From positions 21,360,614 to 21,424,613 of the forward strand of contig NC_091195.1 of the NCBI RefSeq assembly GCF_040958095.1: a stretch of DNA of 64,000 nucleotides, in the 5' to 3' direction. A program made the translations under genes and the position numbers. The notes under the pieces were generated by a model. The model was not told where the DNA came from, did no database searches, and saw nothing but the letters and a program-made list of their open reading frames with translations. The stretch comes from Procambarus clarkii (lineage: Eukaryota; Arthropoda; Malacostraca; Decapoda; Cambaridae). Below, piece after piece: positions 57,245 through 64,000 of the stretch. Every line of letters starts with the position of its first letter. Within the stretch, counting starts at the first letter, position 1.

Positions 57245-57500
57245 TTAACCACCGCATTTTACACCTGGTTTCTACAAAAACTTCACAGTGCAATTATCAA
57301 GGACATATTTGTGTTGTTTTTATAAGTGTTTAGGTAAACATAATGTCAAAATGTTTCCAAACTCAACCATTTTCATTTCAAAACACAAAGAATGATGAAA
57401 ACATTAAAAAAACATTAAAATACTGTATAGCCTAATTAAAAAACAATAGCACAACTCTGAGCGCCTTAGGGCACTTTGTGCAGTACAGCGGTCAAGTCTT
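57245..57500. repeat. Unclassified dispersed repeat, copy 2
   Basis: Reverse complement of the repeat at 470-735, with about four-fifths matching bases by eye. No frame, no clear ends. Confidence 0.6.
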
Positions 57501-59640
57501 TTACATAGTGTGTATAGTAAACAAGAGAGGCCTCTTGTGCTAGAGAAGTTTCTCTTTGTTGTGAACCATAACAACTCATTATGTGACAGTCCCTTACACT
57601 GGGAAGAGTTGTGATGCTTCACAACCTTCAGCAGCACTGTTAGCAATACCAGCATTATGATCGTTCCCCCCCCCCCCACCCCCCCATCCCATTCTCAGTA
57701 CACACACACACCCGAGTGCATCCTTAACCATTTCTTCCTTCTTCCATCTCCATTCCTTCAAGAAGCATTTAAAAGTGAGATCTTTAAATAATAGTCAAGA
57801 TTTTGTAATACTGTATTTTTGCATTTTTTGTTAGAAAGCTTAAAATAAAAATTTAATAGTAACACAAAATCATAAGTATCACTGAAAACATTTGGCCAAA
57901 TAAGATGGAACACACAAGTTTCAGGTTTATTGTGCAGCAGCCCAGAACTTAATTCTGGTAGTAAACTTTCTCATTAGAGCACACCACCAGAATTCCAGCA
58001 CTGAAAACATTCCCCATTACAGTACTGTTAACACCTGTAATAAATAACCTAACAAACGCATATGAAAGAAAAACGGGACAACATTTTGGTCCGTCCCGGA
58101 CCCTCGTCAAGTCATGACTAGGAACGGGTCCAGCATTGACTGAAATGTCATCACTTTCATTGAATTTAATGTGTAGGGACTGGGTTATTGGTTTGACTGC
58201 AAGACTACGTTGTCAGTCTTACTTATTCTCTGCAAGAGCCATAATCTCCGGTAAAGTCTCCTAAACTGGAATGGCTTAATTATGAAGTCATATTAGGAGG
58301 CAGGAAATTTTATGGTCAGGTGTAAGTTTAAGAGACCTGGGAATGTTGTCAACCAATGTCCAAATCTTCTTATTTAGGTTTTTCATATACTAGTAATATA
58401 TATTCCCATTGATGCTTAGGTTCAGTGCTGCAACCCAATGTTTTGAAGGAAGGTGGTTTGTGGTGAGAGCTCATATCACACCTGACTTGCCTAGCAGTGT
58501 CAGTACACATTTATGTATGCTCCCATACCCAAGAAAAGCAATGCAAAACTCACATTTTTTCGTAATCTACAAATATTATTTTTCTTTTGTTACCCTCGGT
58601 ACAAACTGAAAATTTCCGAAAGGTGCTACAGGTGACAGTTATCAAATGACGGGAGATTTATGTATCTCGAGTGAACCCTTATACATTATATTATTCAAAC
58701 TGTCGTTTAAGAGTTATCCAAGAGAATTTGTTAAGACCCGTCAAGGGTAATATGTCATTTGTAGAAATTATACACAAAAAATGATAGATTCCAACTCATG
58801 AGTGGTGTTACAAATTTTTGGAGCAAATGTTAACTACTGATACTGTTTACAAGAAACTACAGGGGTTAAAACCATTGAGCAGTGCCACTTCTACCTAGAT
58901 TAACAGATGTGCCAAGTTGACAGGTCAGAACCCAGATAGATCTACAAAGGTTACTTCTAACTGGCTTGTATAGCATCCCATTGATAAGTGGAGTGGTATT
59001 AAAAAAAAAAAACAGAGCAGTGACTGACATGGAGTAGGTCATTATTCTCATCCTGTCATGGGTGTTCAGCCAAGGATTACGTATTTTTCACTCAGACCGG
59101 CTCTATAATACATTATGCAAACCTACAAGCATCAAGTTATTACAGTACCTCCGAGTGGGAAGTTACTAGTAATCACACAATTATATACCATATTAACTAT
59201 ATTATTCATACAAGATTTTAGAGCAAGTCAGTACTCATTGAAGACGATTGTGCTCCACACTGCTGTTAGTACACGGTGGACCAATTGACGAATAACTAAA
59301 CTCCTTTAGTATATTTTCCACTTCATCTCGAGACATCCTGTGTGCTGCAGTTACTTCAGAAGGCCATCATCACCTGTGTTGAGGCAGCTACCAGTGTGTG
59401 TGTGTGTGTGTGTGTGTGTGATGCTCCATTTACTAGCAGGACTATTCTGGGTACCCCCATAGTTTACATCAGCAGTAAACATCACAGTGGCATTACACAT
59501 TTGGGGTGACATGTACTCACATTTGGGGTGACATGAGTACATGTCACTCCATTCTTTAAGTACCTGTGTGTGTGTGCGAGTCAAAAGTTTTTAAGTACAG
59601 TACATGGAGTAAGTTCAGATATAACTTGTATGTCTTCAGA
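57501..59640. other. Upstream intron or flank of ATF7IP
   Basis: No exon found. Contains a C run at 57666-57675, a fold-back copy at 58060-58195 (ttttggtccgtcccggaccc; ctgaaatgtcatcactttca) and a TG run at 59396-59421. Confidence 0.5.
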
Positions 59641-59649
59641 GTTGTTGTA

Positions 59650-59865
59650 CATGTGGAACCCAGTGGACAACCGTAAACATCTTCAAGGGAAAACTAGATA
59701 GTTTTCTTCAAGAAATGCTGGACCAACTGGGCTGTGGTGGAAATGTGGGCCTGTGGGCCGCTCTAAGCAACAGCCTGGTGGACCAAGCTCTTATAAGCTG
59801 GCCTCAGGCCGGGCTTGGGGAGTAGAAGAACTCCCAGAACCCCATCAAGCAGGTATCAGTGTTAC
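59650..59865 (+). mobile_element. LINE 3' end, single copy of the 120-bp unit
   Basis: Reads NIFKGKLDSFLQEMLDQLGC and then ALSNSLVDQALISW, followed by gggcttggggagtagaagaa and ccccatcaagcaggta. The second half is the reverse complement of the unit amplified at 18069-18660. Confidence 0.8.
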
Positions 59866-60655
59866 CAGCCTTCAACCCATTGTGTCATGTACTTCATGCA
59901 ATATGGGTTTTCAAGACAAGGAGTATACCATACTTCTCTTCATGATTATATTGCCAAGAGAAGCTAGAAGCTCCTCCCAGTGAGAATAGTTGCATCAAGT
60001 TATCTAATTACACGCAGATACATTTATATACTGTACAGGAATTCCAGGTGTGCTACGTGTATCTATGTGCAACTTATGCAGAGAAGCCACAAGGCTATAC
60101 TGTATTATACAGTGCTATGCAATTGACAAATCAAGAAAACTTACATTATATACAGAACAATATATCTAAATAGGAGTAGAATCTTTGAGCCTCATTCACT
60201 GAGGACTGTTATGTTTGGGTTAAGGGAACATTTGGGAAGCAAATTTTGTATCATTCTAAACATCTGGGAAATTTGGACAGCAAGAATACAATTCATTATT
60301 CCACCATGGGTTCAAAAGTCGTTCGTGTAGCCAATACATAATTGTGCTTACGAACATTCCCATTCCCTTCACAGTATGGTGAAGAATAGTACACATTGAT
60401 ATCATGTTATTAGGCAAAGGTCTAATGTAGAATGGGTGTTTACTTGATGCTAAATGTTGCACTGGCTTCTGTATCTACTCGTTCATTTGTGGCAACACCG
60501 ACACGAATCCATATCTGGCAAAGTTCTACTTATCTTATATTTGCTAATGAGGAGATACAACCATTGAGGAATTTTCATTACTGTACTGTGAAATTATTAA
60601 TGATTGTTGACTTTTTAAAATTAATGATCTCAAAAGTAAATACAATTCCATAGTT
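59866..60655. other. Unassigned segment
   Basis: AT-rich, no recognisable content between two LINE pieces. Confidence 0.45.
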
Positions 60656-60785
60656 CTACTGTAATTACCTAAGTGTAGTTACAGGATGAGAGCTACGCTC
60701 GTGGTGTCCCGTCTACCCAGCACTCTTTGTCATATAACGCTTTGAAGATACTGACGGTTTTGGCCTCCACCACCTTCTCACTTAA

Positions 60786-61493
60786 CTAGTTCCAACCGTC
60801 TACCACTCTGTTTACATAAGAGAATTTTCTTATATTTCTCCGGCAGCTTTGTTTTGTTAGTTTAAATCTATGACCTCTTCTTCTTGAAGTTCCGGGTCTC
60901 AGGAATTCTTCCCTATCAATTTTATCAATTCCTGTTACTATTTTGTACGTAGTGATTATATCGCCTTTGTTTCTTCTATCTTCTAGTTTTGGCATATTTA
61001 ATGCCTCTAACCTCTCGTAGCTCTTGTCCTTCAGTTCTGGGAGCCACTTAGTGGCATGTTGTTGCACCTTTTCCAGTTTATTTATGTGCATCTTAAGATA
61101 TGGGCACCATACAACCGCTGCATATTCCAGCTTTGGTAAAACAAAAGTCGTGAACAATTTTTTTAGTATTTCGCCATCCATATATTTAAATGCAATTCTG
61201 AAGTTAGAAAGTGTAGCATAGGTTCCTCGCACAATGTTCTTAATGTGGTTCTCAGGTGACAGTTTTCTATCCAGAACCACCCCTAGATCCCTTTCTTTGT
61301 CAGAATTCTTTAAAGATTTCTCACATAATTTATAGGTTGTGTGGGGTCTATGGTCTCCTATTCCACATTCCATAACATGGCATTTATTCACATTAAATTC
61401 CATTTGCCAAGTGGTGCTCCATATACTTATTTTGTCCAGGTCTCCATGAAGGGCATGATAATCTAAGTTTCTTATCCTTAGCATCATCAGCAA
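60786..61493 (-). pseudogene. LINE C-terminal region
   Basis: 235 codons after the frameshift: KISIWSTTWQMEFNVNKCHV, KERDLGVVLDRKLSPENHIK, FVLPKLEYAAVVWCPYLKMH and HRFKLTKQSCRRNIRKFSYV. Same block as in the copies at 41307-41930 and 48464-49000. Confidence 0.88.
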
Positions 61494-62184
61494 ACATGTT
61501 CATATAATTCTGTATACCAACTGGTCGATCATTTATGTAGACAATAAACATCACTGGTGCAAGAACTGAACCCTGTGGTACTCCACTAGTGACATTTCTC
61601 CAGTCCGATACATTGCCTCTGATTACTGCCCTCATTTTTCTATCAGTCAGAAAATCTTTCATCCATGTTAGAAGTTTACCTGTCACCCCTCCAATATTTT
61701 CCAGTTTCCAGAACAACCTCTTATGTGGAACTCTGTCAAAAGCCTTTTTTAAGTCCAGATAGATGCAGTCAACCCAACCATCTCTTTCCTGTAAAATCTC
61801 TGTGGCTCGATCATAGAAACTGAGTAAATTTGATACAGAGGATCTTCCAGATCGAAAACCATACTGTCTGTCTGATATTATATCATTTCTCTCCAGGTGT
61901 TCTACCCATTTAGTTTTCATTATTTTTTCCAATACTTTCACTATTACACTTGTCAGTGATACAGGTCTATAATTGAGGGGGTCTTCCCTGCTGCCACTTT
62001 TGTAGACTGGAACTATGTTAGCCTTTTTCCACACATCAGCTACAACTCCTGTATACAGGGATTCCTGAAAGATCAGGTGAAGTGGAATGCTGTGCTCCGG
62101 AGCACATTCTCTCAGAACCCATGATGAAACTCCATCTGGGCCAACTGCTTTGTTCTTACTAAGCTCCTTTAGCATATTTTCCAC
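61393..62184 (-). pseudogene. LINE reverse transcriptase
   Basis: 263 codons: KNKAVGPDGVSSWVLRECAP, VPVYKSGSREDPLNYRPVSL, RQYGFRSGRSSVSNLLSFYD, CIYLDLKKAFDRVPHKRL, VTSGVPQGSVLAPVMFIVYI and the catalytic NMFADDAK. All seven core motifs are intact in one frame; a frameshift follows FADDAK. Confidence 0.92.
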
Positions 62185-62296
62185 TTCATCTCTAAAACAC
62201 CTCTATATGCTCTATGTTGTTATGTATCTGGAATTCTTATTGTGTCTGGTTCTCTGAAGATTTCATTTTGTACAGACACACTTTCAAACTTTTCGT

Positions 62297-62683
62297 TTAA
62301 TGTTTCATATATTTCTTTTTCATTTTCGTGAATCTCTTTCCTATATTCAACCTCTGGATATTAGTCTTTACCTGCAATTTGTTGTTTATGAATTTGTAGA
62401 ATAGGCCCAGTTCTGTTTTATATTTATCCGCTATCCCTTTTTTAAAATTTCTTTCTGCCACTCTCCTTACTGCCGTATAGTTGTTTCTTGCATCTTTGTA
62501 TCGCTGGTATGTTTGGGGGTTTGGCCTCTTCTTATACTGATTCCATTTTTGTGTCTTTTGGTCTCTGGCCCTCTCGCAATTTCTGTTGAACCAATCCTGT
62601 TTTCTGACCCCTGCATCTCTGTTTTGGTATGAATGTTTGTGTGCCTTCATTGTATATTTTGCAAAATTTGGCATACATTTCAT
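62297..62683 (-). pseudogene. LINE linker between endonuclease and reverse transcriptase
   Basis: 128 codons, KQDWFNRNCERARDQKTQKW, YTAVRRVAERNFKKGIADKY and GLFYKFINNKLQVKTNIQRL, the basic linker that precedes the reverse transcriptase in this LINE family. Joined to its neighbours only by frame shifts. Confidence 0.8.
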
Positions 62684-62735
62684 TTACTTCCCTGCCTAGC
62701 AACAAGTCTGTCCAATTACACTCATTATAAAATTG

Positions 62736-63392
62736 TTAAAGTTCCCCATAGTGACCTCTCTTGAAATCGAGTTTATCAACTGTTTCCATGTCCCCATTTT
62801 CTTCTAGATGATATCTTGAAGCATATTTAATCTCTAACAGGACGTGATCACACTTTCCCAAGAGAGGAAGGTACTGGATGTCATATATCTCTTCTTCTTT
62901 CCTGGTGAATACTAGATCCAATCCTGACGGTACATCTACTTCTCTCATACTTGTGGCCTGCTTTATGTGTTGATACAAGAATGTCTCCAGAATGAGGTTC
63001 ACAAATCTGCATGTCCAAAAGTCCTCCATTCTTGCTTCATAGGCCTCCCAGTCTATTGCTTTAAAGTTGAAGTCACCCAGTATCAACAGTCGTGATTTAT
63101 CTTTATCTGCTTGTACAATAATATCTCTCATGACCATTATGAGGCCCTCTCGTTTGTCATCCAGTTCTTCCTTTGTCCATGTGTTGCTTGCTGGTGGGCT
63201 GTAGGCATTTAAAATTATCAGCTTATCATCCTGAATCCAGACCTGCAATGCCATTATATCAATATCTCGAGGGTTTTCAAATATTAACTCTCTTACCTTC
63301 AGGTGTTCTTTCACCAGTACGGCCACTCCTCCTCCTCCCTTCCTAGTTTTCCTGTCACATCTCCAAACTGGGAATTGGGAATACGACTTCAT
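62736..63392 (-). pseudogene. LINE endonuclease (APE type)
   Basis: 218 codons containing GGGGVAVLVKEHLKVREL, IMALQVWIQDDKLIILNAYS, LLILGDFNFKAIDWEAYE and the end block KCDHVLLEIKYA. The G-D-F-N and D-H motifs are the catalytic pieces of apurinic-type LINE endonucleases. The N-terminal strand with the first catalytic residues lies upstream in another frame. Confidence 0.88.
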
Positions 63393-64000
63393 TTAATATA
63401 TTTCCGTCAAGTTTTGTCTCTGATAATGCGACAATATCTGGGACCTTGAGCTGAAGTAAGTAATTATCAAAAGAAGGCACCAAACCGGGAAGGCTATGTA
63501 GCACCATCAAATGCGCAAAATAATCAGAGGGCGCTAAATATCACCAAGGATGCCAATAAGAGAACAAAAACGCATAAGGCAAATGATATCAAAAGTATCC
63601 AAGTCACCAAGAATTCTATTGAGGGACAGGTGACCGCGAGGGGCGGTCGGAACCTTGAGCTGAATTATATCTTGCAACTCCAAAGTTTTTGACCTCACTC
63701 CGTCCATGTTGGTATATAGAACTTTCAGGTACATGTTCCCTTTCCCTCTGCTCTTTACTCTCTCTTCCATTAATGATTTTCTTGCCTTGTTTTTATGTAA
63801 GATTTCACAAGCTTTATAGTTCCTGACACTTTGTACAAAAAAAGAATTTCTGTCTTCTTTATTTCTATCCCTATTTAGACATTTTGCTTCAATGACGTTC
63901 ACTTTCAGGTTTTCTCTGTCCTCCTTAGAGAGGTCTTGTCTTATTGACCAAAGTTTACCAACCTCATCACACTGCAATTTCCTGGCATTTCTAAGCGCTT

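Larger units (their letters stand above)
60660..64000 (-). mobile_element. CR1/jockey-like LINE, best-preserved copy, cut by the window edge
   Basis: From 64000 downward: ORF1-like end, endonuclease, reverse transcriptase and a C-terminal region, ending with the 3' block gacgggacaccacgagcgta (minus strand) and a taattac end near 60660. The coding parts are in three long frames separated by only a few shifts, so this is the youngest LINE here. Confidence 0.92.

Overview
The window is eukaryotic, intron-rich and repeat-dense. Several features suggest an arthropod and most likely a decapod crustacean such as a crayfish: many DIRS-type retrotransposon pieces, CR1/jockey-like LINEs, tRNA-derived SINEs and long minisatellites. 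The species is an inference; no mitochondrial or rRNA marker is present.

Two host genes can be assembled by hand from splice sites and reading frame, and they are convergent. Gene A (plus strand) has six coding exons from 2038 to 26725. All five introns are phase 0, and the exons join into a 715-residue open frame. It encodes a nuclear-looking protein: a long glutamine-rich region, a very basic segment, then a Cys/His module of the kind found at the front of transposase-like multicopy proteins of arthropods, and a Pro/His-rich tail. There is no nuclease domain, so it looks like a domesticated DNA-binding module. Gene B (minus strand, seven exons from 55291 down to the stop at 46868) is the C-terminal part of an ATF7IP/windei homologue. 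It carries the SUMO-interacting motif VIDLTDE and the C-terminal fibronectin type III domain. Its 5' exons lie beyond the right edge or were not found.

Layout: 1-2000, DIRS fragments, a SINE and 5' flank. 2-27 kb, gene A, with introns filled by two piggyBac-type TTAA elements (3438-4511 and 21925-22985), a 23-bp array (6.6-7.7 kb), a 19-bp array (7.7-11.0 kb), a nearly complete but decayed DIRS element (11.1-16.2 kb), a LINE tail with a 120-bp unit repeated five times (18.1-18.7 kb) and a 47-bp array (20.9-24.0 kb). 27-46 kb, the intergenic region: 15-bp and 36-bp minisatellites, more DIRS pieces, a deleted Tigger/pogo element and decayed LINEs. 46-55 kb, gene B with minisatellites, a LINE and SINEs in its introns. 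55-64 kb, upstream intron or flank, ending in the best-preserved LINE (minus strand, cut by the window edge).

Most long open frames in the window are artefacts of tandem repeats or decayed transposons. Exon boundaries were read by eye from splice consensus and frame. Transcript data would settle them.
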